DNA of 64,000 nucleotides from Pilimelia columellifera (GCF_039532605.1 NZ_BAAARY010000004.1:62001-126000); one strand, 5' to 3'. Positions 1-10,816 are shown, counted from the stretch's first letter. Program-made: numbers and translations. Notes: generated by a model not told the origin, from the sequence alone.

Positions 1-244
1 CCGGACCGGCGATCCCCTGCCCGTAGACCTGGCACAGGACGCCGACACGGACGCCGTGCGCGACCTGGCCGACGACGCGGTGCCCGGTGGTCGGGCCGGC
101 GCGAAGGCTCAGCGACGCGCCGGCGGCGGCGATGGTGGCGCTGCGACGCGGGGCGGCCTGCGCGGCATCTCGAACGGCCACCAGGTCGGCGGCGACGATG
201 GTCGCGGCCACCGCGGCGACGGACAGCATCGTGAGCAACCGCAT
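1..244 (-). CDS. secreted bacterial SH3-domain protein, N-terminal part (cut by window edge)
   Basis: Reading leftward from an ATG at 242-244 gives about 81 residues open to the window edge. The start is supported by a ribosome site GGAAGGGA about 5 bases upstream. The N-terminus MRLLTMLSVAAVAATIVAAD is a signal peptide with a short basic start and an alanine/valine-rich core. The part after residue 45 (LSLRAGPTTGHRVVGQVAHG, then VGVLCQVYG) has the pattern of bacterial SH3 (SH3b) repeats, which bind cell-wall peptides. Inference: an exported wall-associated protein; the C-terminal part, possibly catalytic, lies outside the window. Divergent from typA. Confidence 0.72.
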   Translation of the reverse strand, partial: MRLLTMLSVAAVAATIVAADLVAVRDAAQAAPRRSATIAAAGASLSLRAGPTTGHRVVGQVAHGVRVGVLCQVYGQGIAGP

Positions 245-439
245 GCGTTCCCTTCCGCCTTCGGTCGTGGGCCGCCGGCGGACGGGGCCCTCAATTCGCC
301 GATGCTATGGGTGATCGGCGACAAAATGAGGACTTTGCCGGTTTTGCCCCCACAGGACGCGCGGTGACGCCAGCGCCGTCCCGGGCGCAGATTCCGACCC
401 GCCGCACACTGGCCGGCGACGACCGGCGAGGATGGGGCC

Positions 440-2308
440 ATGCAGAAAACCCGTCCTGATCTTCGTAACGTCGCCATCGTCGCGCATGTCGACCACGGCA
501 AGACCACGCTCGTCGACGCGATGCTGCGTCAGGGCGGAGCGTTCTCCGAGCGCGCCGAACTGACTGACCGGGTCATGGACTCGGGCGATCTGGAACGGGA
601 AAAGGGCATCACCATCCTGGCCAAGAACACGGCCATCCGGTACGTGCCCGTCGAGGGCGAGCCGGTCACGATCAACATCATCGACACTCCGGGCCATGCC
701 GACTTCGGCGGCGAGGTCGAGCGCGGCCTCACCATGGTCGACGGCGTCATCCTGCTGGTGGACGCCTCCGAGGGTCCGCTGCCGCAGACCCGGTTCGTGC
801 TGCGCAAGGCGCTCAAGGCCCGCCTGCCGATCATTCTGGTGATCAATAAGGTCGACCGTCCGGACGCCCGGATCTCCGAGGTTGTCGACGAGACCTACGA
901 GCTGTTCCTGGACCTGGACGCCGACGAGGCCCAGATCGAGTTCCCGATCATCTACGCCTGCGCCCGCGACGGGGTCGCCTCGCTGCTCAAGCCCGAGGAC
1001 GGCAAGGTCCCCGACGACAGCGACAGCCTCGAACCGCTTTTCCGCACCCTGCTCGACACGATCCCGGCGCCGGTGTACACCGAGGGCGCGCCGTTGCAGG
1101 CCCACGTGACGAACCTCGACGCGTCGCCGTTCCTGGGCCGCCTGGCGCTGTGCCGGGTGCGCGAGGGAGTCATCCGCAAGGGCCAGACCGCCGCCTGGTG
1201 CAAGACCGACGGCACCACGAGCACCGTGCGCGTCTCCGAGCTGCTCATGACCGACGGCTTGGAGCGCAAGCCGGCCGACAGCGCCGGCCCCGGTGACATC
1301 ATCGCCATCGCCGGCATCCCGGACATCATGATCGGCGAGACGCTGGCCGACCCGGAGAACCCGGTCGCGCTGCCGCTCATCACCGTGGACGAGCCCGCGA
1401 TCTCCATGGTCATCGGCACCAACAGCTCGCCGCTGGTCGGCAGGGTCAAGGGGGCCAAGGTCACCGCCCGGATGGTCAAAGACCGGCTGGACAAGGAACT
1501 GGTCGGCAACGTCTCGCTGCGGATCCTGACGACCGAGCGCCCCGACGCGTGGGAGGTTCAGGGCCGGGGCGAGCTGGCGCTGGCGATCCTGGTCGAGCAG
1601 ATGCGCCGGGAGAACTACGAGCTGACCGTCGGCAAGCCGCAGGTCGTCACCCGGCAGATCGACGGCAAGACCTGCGAGCCGGTCGAGCGGCTGACGATCG
1701 ACTCCCCCGAGGAGCACATGGGCGCGATCACCCAGCTGCTGGCCACCCGCAAGGGCCGGATGGAGCAGTACACCAACCACAACACCGGCTGGATCCGGAT
1801 GGAGTGGCTCATCCCGGCCCGGGGTCTTATCGGTTTCCGGACCGAGTTCCTCACCGAGACCCGCGGCACCGGCATTGCCCACCACGTCTTCGAGACCTAC
1901 GAGCCGTGGTTCGGCGAGCTGCGCACCCGCAACAACGGCTCGCTCGTCGCCGACCGCACCGGCGTCGTGACGTCCTTCGCCATGCTCAACCTGCAGGAGC
2001 GCGGCCAGCTGTTCGTGGAGCCCACCACCGAGGTGTACGAGGGCATGATCGTCGGTGAGAACTCGCGCGCCGACGACATGGACGTCAACATCACCAAGGA
2101 GAAGAAGCTCACCAATATGCGGGCCTCCAGCTCCGACGAGACCGAGAAGGTCATCCCGCCACGCAGGCTGTCGCTGGAGCAGGCGTTGGAGTTCTGCCGC
2201 GACGACGAGTGCGTTGAGGTCACCCCGGCAGCGGTGCGCATCCGCAAGGTGGTGCTGGACCAGACCCAGCGCGGCCGGATGGCGGCCCGCCGCAAGCACC
2301 AGGGCTGA
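440..2308 (+). CDS. typA: ribosome-associated translational GTPase TypA/BipA
   Basis: A 622-aa protein of normal length for TypA/BipA, an EF-G-like GTPase that binds the 70S ribosome and helps 50S assembly and stress adaptation. The GTPase motifs are plain: P-loop AHVDHGKTTLVDAML (about 14-28), switch II DTPGHADFGGEVERG (about 83-97) and NKVDRPDA (G4). EF-G-like domains II, III and V follow, then the TypA-specific C-terminal domain with RTEFLTETRGTGIAHHVFETY. The ATG at 440 is preceded by GAGGATGGGG. Stand-alone gene followed by a strong hairpin terminator. Identification is secure. Confidence 0.97.
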   Translation: MQKTRPDLRNVAIVAHVDHGKTTLVDAMLRQGGAFSERAELTDRVMDSGDLEREKGITILAKNTAIRYVPVEGEPVTINIIDTPGHADFGGEVERGLTMVDGVILLVDASEGPLPQTRFVLRKALKARLPIILVINKVDRPDARISEVVDETYELFLDLDADEAQIEFPIIYACARDGVASLLKPEDGKVPDDSDSLEPLFRTLLDTIPAPVYTEGAPLQAHVTNLDASPFLGRLALCRVREGVIRKGQTAAWCKTDGTTSTVRVSELLMTDGLERKPADSAGPGDIIAIAGIPDIMIGETLADPENPVALPLITVDEPAISMVIGTNSSPLVGRVKGAKVTARMVKDRLDKELVGNVSLRILTTERPDAWEVQGRGELALAILVEQMRRENYELTVGKPQVVTRQIDGKTCEPVERLTIDSPEEHMGAITQLLATRKGRMEQYTNHNTGWIRMEWLIPARGLIGFRTEFLTETRGTGIAHHVFETYEPWFGELRTRNNGSLVADRTGVVTSFAMLNLQERGQLFVEPTTEVYEGMIVGENSRADDMDVNITKEKKLTNMRASSSDETEKVIPPRRLSLEQALEFCRDDECVEVTPAAVRIRKVVLDQTQRGRMAARRKHQG

Positions 2309-2323
2309 TCACCAGCGTCCTGC

Positions 2324-2368
2324 GGGGCGGGTCGGCGGTGGCGTTCGCCGCCCGCGCCGACCCGCCCC
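2324..2368 (+). terminator. hairpin terminator after typA
   Basis: Arms 2324-2337 and 2355-2368 form a perfect 14-bp GC stem. An inner GGCG/CGCC helix closes on TT at 2340-2349. It lies 15 bases after the typA stop. There is no U-tract, which is usual for actinobacterial hairpins. Confidence 0.75.
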
Positions 2369-2444
2369 GATTGCTGCCATCGCGCTGGCGTGGTCGCACG
2401 GCGCCTTAGCGTGGTGAGGACAGTCATCTGGTGAGGAGCGCGCG

Positions 2445-2915
2445 ATGCAGAAGATCAAGCCCTGCCTGTGGTTCGACACGCAGGCGATGGTGGCCGCCGA
2501 GCACTACACCTCAATCTTCCCGGACTCGAAGATCCTCGATGTCGTCCGCTACACCGAGGCAGGCCCCGGTGAGCCGGGCACGGTGCTGACGGTGACGTTC
2601 CAGATTGCCGGCCAGGAGCTGATGGCGCTCAACGGCGGTCCACGGTTCACCTTCACCGAGGCGATCTCGCTCAGTGTCGACTGTCAGGACCAGGAGGAGC
2701 TGGACGACCTGTGGTCCCGGCTGGGCGCCGACGGTGACGAGGGCCAGTGCGGGTGGATCAGGGACAGGTTCGGACTGTGGTGGCAACTGGTGCCGACCGC
2801 GATCAATGCGTTGCTCCGGGACGGGGAACCGGCCCGGACGGCGCGGATGATGACCGCGCTGCTCGGGATGCGCAAGCTCGACATCAGAGCGTTGCAGGAC
2901 GCCTACGACGCCTGA
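2445..2915 (+). CDS. VOC-superfamily protein, PhnB-like
   Basis: A 156-aa protein of the PhnB-like branch of the vicinal oxygen chelate (glyoxalase/bleomycin-resistance) superfamily. Typical segments are KIKPCLWFDTQAMVAAEHYT at the N-terminus, MALNGGPRFTFTEAISLSV in the middle, and GQCGWIRDRFGLWWQLVP near residue 105. The start has a clear GAGGAG site 7 bases upstream. Members are often annotated as 3-demethylubiquinone methyltransferase-like, but most have no proven activity, so no substrate is assigned. Convergent with the terC-family gene; the shared terminator includes its last codons. Confidence 0.85.
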   Translation: MQKIKPCLWFDTQAMVAAEHYTSIFPDSKILDVVRYTEAGPGEPGTVLTVTFQIAGQELMALNGGPRFTFTEAISLSVDCQDQEELDDLWSRLGADGDEGQCGWIRDRFGLWWQLVPTAINALLRDGEPARTARMMTALLGMRKLDIRALQDAYDA

Positions 2916-2940
2916 CCGAGACGGGTCAGGCGTCGTAGGC
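2901..2940. terminator. bidirectional terminator overlapping the VOC stop codon
   Basis: Perfect 17-bp inverted repeat: arms 2901-2917 and 2924-2940, loop GAGACG. The left arm encodes the last four residues and the stop (TGA 2913-2915) of the VOC gene. It sits between two convergent genes and can serve both. Confidence 0.8.
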
Positions 2941-2997
2941 GACGGGTCGTCGGCGGGACGGACGCCGCGCGACGGCGGGGGACGCGCCGCCGCCCGG

Positions 2998-3993
2998 TCA
3001 GGCCGCGGTGATGCCGTTGCGGGAGTCACGGCGGGTCTTGATCAGGCTGGCGACGGCCGCCGTGGTCAGCGTGCCGATGATGATGGACAGGGAGAGCCAG
3101 ATCGGGATGTGCGGCATCCAGGTGACCTTCTCGCCGCCGTTGATGAACGGAACGTTGTTCTCGGCGATCGCGTCCATGATCAGTTTGACGCCGATGAACC
3201 CGAGCACCACAGCCAGTCCGAGCGACAGGTACACCAGGCGGTCCAACAGGCCGCCGAGCAGGAAGTAGAGCTGCCGCAGGCCCATCAGCGCGAACACGTT
3301 CGCGGTGAAGACGAGGTACGCCTCGTTGGTGAGACCGAAGATCGCCGGGATCGAGTCCAGGGCGAAGATGAGGTCGGTCGTGCCGATTGCGATCATGACA
3401 ATGAGCATCGGGGTGAACATCCGCCGACCGAGGCTGTCGGTGGTGGTCAGCCTGGCGCCGTCATAGGCCGGGCCGACCCGCAGCGCCCGCCGGCTCCACC
3501 GGATGAGGATGTTCTCCTTGTAGTCGTCGGCCTCGTCCTCGCCATGCTTGGCAAGGCCGATCGCCGTGTAGATCAGGAACGCGCCGAAGATGTAGAACAC
3601 CCAGACGAACTGGCTGATCAGCGCCGCGCCGGCCGCGATGAACAGGCCACGCAGCAGCAGCGCCAGAATGATGCCGATCATGAGCACCTTCTGCTGGTAC
3701 TCCCGTGGCACCGCGAACCTGCTCATGATGATCACGAACACGAAGAGGTTGTCGACGGACAGGCTGTACTCGGTCAGCCAACCGGCGTAGAACTCACCCG
3801 CGTACCGGGCCCCGTAGAAGAGCCAGATGCCCGCGCCGAAGGCCACAGCGAGCGTCACATAGGCGGCGACCCAGGTGGACGACTCCCGCATCGACGGCTC
3901 GTGCGGGCGGCGCCCCACGATGAGCAGGTCGATGGCGAGCAGGACGACGACGGCGACGAGCGTAACAACCCAGGCGACGGTCGAGACATGCAT
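2998..3993 (-). CDS. TerC-family integral membrane metal exporter
   Basis: A 331-aa polytopic protein of the TerC/Alx/YkoY family (about 9 membrane segments), implicated in manganese export and metalation of exported proteins. Characteristic residues are the acidic membrane motifs FYAGWLTEYSLSVDNLFVFV and GTTDLIFALDSIPAIFGLT. The true start is the ATG at 3993 (MHVSTVAWVV), since GGAGGG lies 8 bases upstream; the longer reading frame runs into the riboswitch and is not used. Control by the Mn riboswitch-like leader at about 4050-4195 supports a role in manganese homeostasis. Confidence 0.93.
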   Translation of the reverse strand: MHVSTVAWVVTLVAVVVLLAIDLLIVGRRPHEPSMRESSTWVAAYVTLAVAFGAGIWLFYGARYAGEFYAGWLTEYSLSVDNLFVFVIIMSRFAVPREYQQKVLMIGIILALLLRGLFIAAGAALISQFVWVFYIFGAFLIYTAIGLAKHGEDEADDYKENILIRWSRRALRVGPAYDGARLTTTDSLGRRMFTPMLIVMIAIGTTDLIFALDSIPAIFGLTNEAYLVFTANVFALMGLRQLYFLLGGLLDRLVYLSLGLAVVLGFIGVKLIMDAIAENNVPFINGGEKVTWMPHIPIWLSLSIIIGTLTTAAVASLIKTRRDSRNGITAA

Positions 3994-4049
3994 AGAAAAC
4001 CCTCCGGCAGACACAGCGCTGCCAGGACACGGTCGTCCGCGTCCCGGCC

Positions 4050-4195
4050 ATGCGATCCTTCGTGACTGTCGGAGGTCTCTCCCGCCGTGGCTGGCCACGA
4101 CCGGCGGCGCCGGGCCTGACCAGGTGGTCAGAGTCCGTGTTGACGACACCGCCGCGAGGGATACTCCCCTCCCGTTGTCCCGGCCATTGTCACCC
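4050..4195 (-). ncRNA. yybP-ykoY-like manganese riboswitch upstream of terC-family gene
   Basis: Read on the minus strand, the leader carries the two conserved internal loops of yybP-ykoY RNAs: GGGGAGTAT (4161-4169) followed by CGTCAACACGG, and, after a GC-rich coaxial arm, GAGACCTCCGAC (4068-4079). A GTGAC near the 5' end can pair with GTCAC after the second loop as the basal helix. Genes of the TerC family are a classic target of this Mn2+-sensing class. Boundaries are approximate; no covariance search was possible. It explains most of the 309-base gap between the phosphatase and terC-family genes. Confidence 0.8.
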
Positions 4196-4302
4196 ACCGG
4201 CCGCCTCCCCCGCACGGGGAGGTGGAGTGATCACACGCACCCGTGTGGCGGGAGCACGACGTAGGCCGAGACGGGCGCGTGGCATCAGCCGCGATCGAGA
4301 GA

Positions 4303-4755
4303 CTACCGACGGCGGAAGCGCGCGACGAAGCGCCGCTGCCACGGCGTCTCGACGGCGCGGGGGTGATACCGCTGACGGACGAACGCGACCGCTTTCCCCG
4401 GCGCGAGGCCGTCGAGGATGGCGACGCAGGCCAGTCCGAGTCCGGTGCGGCCCACACCGCCTCCGCAGGCCACCTCGACCCGTTCCGTGTCCGCGCGCTC
4501 CCACGCCTCGACGAAGGCAGTCCGCGCGTCGTCCAGCCCCGGAACCCAGAAGTCCCGGCACCGCACCCAGCGACTCTGCCAGGCCATCGGGGGTGGTACG
4601 GAACCGAGCAGGTACACCCCGAAGGTGGGGAGCGGCTCCGGGGACGCCGTCTCGCTCAGCGCCCGGCCACGGACCAGGCGGCCGGAGGGTAGGCAGAGCA
4701 CGCCGGCGCCGGTAGGGCTCCAGGGTGCGGCCATCAGGCGTCGAGGTTCGGCCAT
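4303..4755 (-). CDS. small dual-specificity/tyrosine phosphatase-like protein
   Basis: A 150-aa protein with a cysteine-phosphatase P-loop, ACGGGVGRTGLGLACVAIL (about residues 97-115), matching C-x5-R-T. The usual preceding His is Ala. The C-terminal KAVAFVRQRYHPRAVETPWQ is typical of DSP-like proteins (arginine followed by an E-x-x-x-Q-like tail). Predicted cytoplasmic phosphatase; the substrate is unknown. A mid-region segment WQSRWVRCRDFWVPGLDD may contain the general acid Asp. Monocistronic, downstream of the riboswitch region on the same strand. Confidence 0.72.
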   Translation of the reverse strand: MAEPRRLMAAPWSPTGAGVLCLPSGRLVRGRALSETASPEPLPTFGVYLLGSVPPPMAWQSRWVRCRDFWVPGLDDARTAFVEAWERADTERVEVACGGGVGRTGLGLACVAILDGLAPGKAVAFVRQRYHPRAVETPWQRRFVARFRRR

Positions 4756-4905
4756 CAGGCGAGGGTAGCGCGCAGGTCACACCCTTTGAGCGTCCTAGGT
4801 AGCTAGTGCGCAGGTGTGGGTCGCGGTCGGGCAAGCGACACGGCGAGCCCACCGAGGGCTGAGCCTGATCGGCGGACGAGCCGCGGTGCTGGCAGACTCG
4901 CCGCT

Positions 4906-5196
4906 GTGATTATGGAGATCGCACGATTCGAGATCATCGCCGGCCGCGAGGACGAGTTCGCCGACGGGTACCGGCGCGCCCGGCCCCTGCTGACGGAGTC
5001 CCCCGGCTGCCTCAGCGCGCGGATGACCCGCGGCGTCGAGACGCCCAGTCAGTTCGTGCTGCTGGTCGAGTGGGAAAGCATCGCCGCCCACGAGGTCGGC
5101 TTCCGTTCCACCGAGCGGTTCACGCAGTGGCGTGCCATCGTGGGCCAGCACTTCGCCGCCCCGCCGCAGGTCGAGCACGTCGCCGATGTGGGCTGA
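4906..5196 (+). CDS. antibiotic biosynthesis monooxygenase (ABM) domain protein
   Basis: A 96-aa ferredoxin-like-fold protein of the ABM family: IMEIARFEIIAGREDEFADG, then LTESPGCLSARM and FVLLVEWESIAAHEVGFR. The GTG at 4906 is preferred over ATG 4912 because family members begin two residues before MEI, and because CAGACT at 4893-4898 looks like a -10 element 7 bases upstream, which would give a leaderless mRNA. ABM proteins include quinol monooxygenases and heme-degrading enzymes, but many are uncharacterised; no substrate can be assigned. Confidence 0.8.
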   Translation: MIMEIARFEIIAGREDEFADGYRRARPLLTESPGCLSARMTRGVETPSQFVLLVEWESIAAHEVGFRSTERFTQWRAIVGQHFAAPPQVEHVADVG

Positions 5197-5227
5197 ACCG
5201 GCGCGGGTCGCCCGACGCGGCCAGGGC

Positions 5228-7426
<2,199 letters not shown>

Positions 7427-7432
7427 GGACCC

Positions 7433-7438
7433 AACCTA
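7433..7438 (-). promoter_or_regulatory. candidate -10 element, leaderless uvrB
   Basis: TAGGTT on the minus strand, 6 bases before the uvrB ATG. No ribosome site is possible in so short a leader. In Mycobacterium this spacing marks leaderless transcripts. Confidence 0.5.
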
Positions 7439-7655
7439 CGCCGCGGGTCCGACACCGGCCGGCGGCCCGGACCAGGCCCGATCACCGTCGATTAACCGAT
7501 TGTGTCGGGTCGCCCAGATGGCTACGGTGATGCGCGGACCGCTCGCGGCGGCCGATCGGGCTGCCTGTTGAGACGTGGCCCGTAGCGAGTTTGCAGCCCT
7601 GGGGACCACTCCCCGGTGAGCGCACCGCGTTCGGTCGCCGCGAGCGCCCCACCGC

Positions 7656-8750
7656 TCACGGACTCCAACCACGCCGCTCAGCCCAGGCCCGTGCCTGCGC
7701 GTAACCGTCCGCCGAGGCGTCGCCACGGCCATCGGGATCGGCGCGCAGCCAGTCGCGTAGCCGTAGTTCGTCGGCCCACAACGGGGACTGCCGCGGAACC
7801 AGGCGAACGTTGACCAGCCGTCCCGGGTCGGCCTCCCGGAGACGCCCCAGCACCTGCTCCCGGTCCGCGGAGGCTCCGGCTCCGTCCGGGACGAGCCCGA
7901 TTCCGGCGCACCGGGCGACTCCAGCCCGCGCCGTCTCGACCGAGGGCGTCACCACCTGGATGTCGAGCACGTCGACGGCCGGACGTCCCACCGCGGTGGG
8001 ACCCACATGATCGGCCCGGACCACCGCCGCGCCCAGCGCCCGACGGAGCCGGGCGATGAGGCGCGCGGCCTGCTCGGGCCAGGATGGATCCAGGGGGACG
8101 ACCACCAGTGGTTCGGGGCGGGGCGGTGACTGCCCGCGACGGAGGTTCGCCTCGAACGGGAGCAGCCGCTCGTTCCAGAGCCGGTCCACAGACTCGTCGA
8201 GCGCATCGACCGGCCCATCGTTGCGAAGCACGACGTCCGCGGCCGCCAGCCGGTCGGCGTCGCTGGCCTGAGCGTCGATGCGGGCCCGGGCCTGCCCGGC
8301 GGGCATGGCGCGGTGGCGGATGAGGCGGGCCACCCTGGTCTCCACGGTCGCGGCGACCACGATCACCAGTGGGAACGCCGCCGCCTGGCCGCTCTCTACC
8401 AGCAGCGGAATGTCGTGGACGACGATCGCGTCAGCCGGCGCCGAACGCTCCAGCCGCTCGGCGCGCTCCCGGACCCGGGGGTGGATGATGCGCTCAAGGA
8501 GAGCCCGCCGGTCGGCGTCAGCGAAGACGATCGCCCCGAGGGCGACGCGGTCGAGCTCGCCATCGGCGCCGACGACCCGCGACCCGAACGCGGCGACGAC
8601 CTCGGCGAGCCCGTCCCCGCCGGCCCGGACGACGTCCCGCGCCACCACGTCAGCATCGATGACCACAGCGCCCAATGCGCCCAGACGCCTGGCAACCGTG
8701 CTCTTGCCGGCCCCGATCCCGCCGGTCAGTCCAATGGTCAACACGGCCAC
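7656..8750 (-). CDS. coaE: dephospho-CoA kinase fused to a GrpB/UPF0157-like domain
   Basis: The N-terminal 195 residues are dephospho-CoA kinase, the last step of CoA synthesis: P-loop LTGGIGAGKSTVARRLGALG (about 8-27), DADVVARDVV, and VVHDIPLLVESG. From about residue 190 a GrpB-like nucleotidyltransferase-fold domain follows (LVVVPLDPSWPEQAARLIAR, then ADHVGPTAVGRPAVDVLDIQ). CoaE-GrpB fusions are common in actinobacteria, and the role of the second half is unknown. The GTG at 8750 is used; a GTG at 8744 would match shorter CoaE proteins. The GrpB motif is more degenerate than the usual HIGSTAVPGL. Confidence 0.94.
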   Translation of the reverse strand: MAVLTIGLTGGIGAGKSTVARRLGALGAVVIDADVVARDVVRAGGDGLAEVVAAFGSRVVGADGELDRVALGAIVFADADRRALLERIIHPRVRERAERLERSAPADAIVVHDIPLLVESGQAAAFPLVIVVAATVETRVARLIRHRAMPAGQARARIDAQASDADRLAAADVVLRNDGPVDALDESVDRLWNERLLPFEANLRRGQSPPRPEPLVVVPLDPSWPEQAARLIARLRRALGAAVVRADHVGPTAVGRPAVDVLDIQVVTPSVETARAGVARCAGIGLVPDGAGASADREQVLGRLREADPGRLVNVRLVPRQSPLWADELRLRDWLRADPDGRGDASADGYAQARAWAERRGWSP

Positions 8751-8863
8751 CAGTCAACCCCATTCGTGCCCCGGTGTCCTGATCGGGTGACGCGGGCTCT
8801 CGATCAGCATTTCGGGCCGCCCCGGGCCCTACCGTGCGATCAAGAACCTCGAAGGGACCTCGG

Positions 8864-9223
8864 ATGACGCCTCAGCGTACGTACGTGATCGTCAGCCTGA
8901 TCAACGATGTGGACGTGACAGCGGCTGGCCGGGCCAGAGCTGGCGCGGTGGTAGGCCGGCAACGGTCGGGCTCAGCCGACACCGGCGGCGACATGTCGGT
9001 GCTGGCCACCGCGGCCGGCGCCGGCCGGCACCGGATCGGCACGCCGGGGCTACGGCACTTCGGGCTGTTCGAGGCCCAGCTCCCGGGCTCGCACCGCGCC
9101 GCCGGGGAACAGCCGAGACTTGCGCGCCGCACCGCCGCGGCGACGGCGGCGGCGGCGGTCGTGGTGAGTGGCTGGTACGCGGCCAGCGGAACGATGACTC
9201 TCATCACCGTCATCGGCGGCTAG
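8864..9223 (+). CDS. hypothetical protein
   Basis: A 119-aa frame starting at ATG 8864 with GAAGGGA 6 bases upstream. Nothing is recognised. The middle (residues 15-85) is compositionally plain and Ala/Gly/Arg-rich. The C-terminus has an alanine/valine stretch and WYAASGTMTLITVIGG that could be a single membrane segment. Support for a real gene comes from the ribosome site and from the perfect 38-base palindrome placed shortly after its stop. It fills the space between coaE and rpsA and could instead be noncoding. Confidence 0.45.
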   Translation: MTPQRTYVIVSLINDVDVTAAGRARAGAVVGRQRSGSADTGGDMSVLATAAGAGRHRIGTPGLRHFGLFEAQLPGSHRAAGEQPRLARRTAAATAAAAVVVSGWYAASGTMTLITVIGG

Positions 9224-9248
9224 GCCGGCCGCCAGACCGCCGGAAGGA

Positions 9249-9286
9249 CCGAGCCCCTGTCCGCAGCGCTGCGGACAGGGGCTCGG
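9249..9286. terminator. perfect 38-base palindromic terminator
   Basis: Arms 9249-9267 and 9268-9286 are exact reverse complements (19 bp, no unpaired loop in DNA). It lies between the convergent ends of the hypothetical gene and rpsA, so it probably terminates both. Confidence 0.85.
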
Positions 9287-9304
9287 GGTGTCGCTAGGCG
9301 CGGA

Positions 9305-10816
9305 TCACTTGCCGCCGGCGAGCTTCTCGCGCAGAGCCGCGAGCGCCTCGTCGGTGGCCAGCGTGCCGGCCGGCTCCTCCGCGACGCGGGCCGGAGCGGA
9401 CGACGAGCTGCTGCTGGTGCTGGTAGCACTGCTGCTGCTGGTCGTCGTGACTCCGGCGGCTGCCGCCTCGGGAGCCTCAGCCTCGGCCTCGCGGGACGCC
9501 ACAACCTGCTTGGTGTGGGCCTCCCAGCGGGTGCGGGCCTCGGCGTACTGCCGCTCCCACTCCTCGCGCTGCTTGTCGAAGCCTTCGAGCCACTCGCCCG
9601 TCTCCGGGTCGAAACCGTCAGGGTAGATGTAGTTACCCTCGGTGTCGTAGGTGGCGGCCATGCCGTAGAGGGTCGGGTCGAAGTGCTCCTCGCCCTCCTG
9701 GAAGCCCTCGTTGGCCTGCTTGAGCGACAGCGAGATCCGGCGACGCTCAAGGTCGATGTCGATGACCTTGACCATGACCTCGGAACCGACCTGGACGACC
9801 TGCTCCGGGATCTCGACGTGCCGCTCGGCCAGCTCGGAGATGTGGACCAGGCCCTCGATGCCGTCGTCAACCCGCACGAACGCGCCGAACGGCACCAGTT
9901 TGGTGACCTTTCCAGGCACGATCTGCTGGATCGCGTGGGTCCGGGCGAACTGGCGCCACGGGTCTTCCTGCGTCGCCTTGAGCGACAGCGAGACCCGCTC
10001 GCGGTCCAGGTCGACGTCCAGGACCTCGACCTCGACCTCCTGGCCGACCTCGACGACCTCGGACGGGTGGTCGATGTGCTTCCACGACAGCTCGGAGACG
10101 TGCACGAGGCCGTCCACGCCGCCCAGATCGACGAAGGCGCCGAAGTTGACGATCGAGGAGACCTGACCCTTGCGGACCTGGCCCTTCTGGAGCTTGTTGA
10201 GGAACTCCGTGCGGACCTCGGACTGGGTCTGCTCCAGCCAGGCGCGGCGGGACAGGACCACGTTGTTGCGGTTCTTGTCCAACTCGATGATCTTCGCTTC
10301 GAGCTCGCGGCCGACGTACGGCTGGAGGTCACGCACCCGGCGCATCTCCACCAGCGAGGCCGGCAGGAAGCCACGCAGGCCGATGTCCAGGATGAGACCA
10401 CCCTTGACGACCTCGATGACAGAGCCGCGGACGACGCCGTCGTCTTCCTTGATCTTCTCGATGGTGCCCCAGGCGCGCTCGTACTGCGCCCGCTTCTTCG
10501 AGAGGATCAGACGGCCTTCCTTGTCCTCCTTCTGGAGAACCAGGGCCTCGATCTCGTCGCCAACCGACACCACCTCAGCGGGGTCGACATCGTGCTTGAT
10601 CGACAACTCGCGCGAGGGGATGACGCCCTCGGTCTTGTAGCCGATGTCGAGCAGGACCTCGTCCCGATCGACCTTGACGACGGTGCCTTCGACAATGTCG
10701 CCGTCATTGAAGTACTTGATCGTCTCGTCGATCGCGGCGAGAAACGCTTCCTCAGAGCCGATGTCGTCGAAAGTGATCTTGTTGGCGCTCGAGGTGGCCT
10801 CGATGCTGCTCGTCAT
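9305..10816 (-). CDS. rpsA: 30S ribosomal protein bS1
   Basis: A 503-aa ribosomal protein S1 with four S1/OB repeats, the usual actinobacterial number. Repeats 3 and 4 are easily read: DGLVHVSELSWKHIDHPSEV and EGLVHISELAERHVEIPEQV. S1 binds mRNA on the 30S subunit. The start is ATG 10816 (MTSSIEATSSANKITFDDIG) with GGAGC 10 bases upstream; upstream in-frame codons are rejected. The tail is an unusual low-complexity Thr/Ser stretch (TTTSSSSATSTSSSSSSAP) followed by a conserved LAALREKLAGGK end. Confidence 0.97.
   Translation of the reverse strand: MTSSIEATSSANKITFDDIGSEEAFLAAIDETIKYFNDGDIVEGTVVKVDRDEVLLDIGYKTEGVIPSRELSIKHDVDPAEVVSVGDEIEALVLQKEDKEGRLILSKKRAQYERAWGTIEKIKEDDGVVRGSVIEVVKGGLILDIGLRGFLPASLVEMRRVRDLQPYVGRELEAKIIELDKNRNNVVLSRRAWLEQTQSEVRTEFLNKLQKGQVRKGQVSSIVNFGAFVDLGGVDGLVHVSELSWKHIDHPSEVVEVGQEVEVEVLDVDLDRERVSLSLKATQEDPWRQFARTHAIQQIVPGKVTKLVPFGAFVRVDDGIEGLVHISELAERHVEIPEQVVQVGSEVMVKVIDIDLERRRISLSLKQANEGFQEGEEHFDPTLYGMAATYDTEGNYIYPDGFDPETGEWLEGFDKQREEWERQYAEARTRWEAHTKQVVASREAEAEAPEAAAAGVTTTSSSSATSTSSSSSSAPARVAEEPAGTLATDEALAALREKLAGGK

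Noticed and set aside
305..2299. Long antisense frame opposite typA (664 residues)
   Set aside because: It lies entirely against a secure TypA gene, has biased Arg/Ala/Gly/Asp composition and no recognisable domain; a third-position GC effect. The same applies to the long frames opposite polA (15102-16724), hisD (58834-60450) and pyk (28276-29730).
2998..4215. Extended TerC start at 4215
   Set aside because: The extra 74 residues would be encoded by the riboswitch leader, and a proper ribosome site is at 3993.
7436..7732. Small frame between uvrB and coaE (98 residues, minus)
   Set aside because: No ribosome site, Arg-rich composition, and overlap with both coaE coding sequence and the uvrB promoter region.
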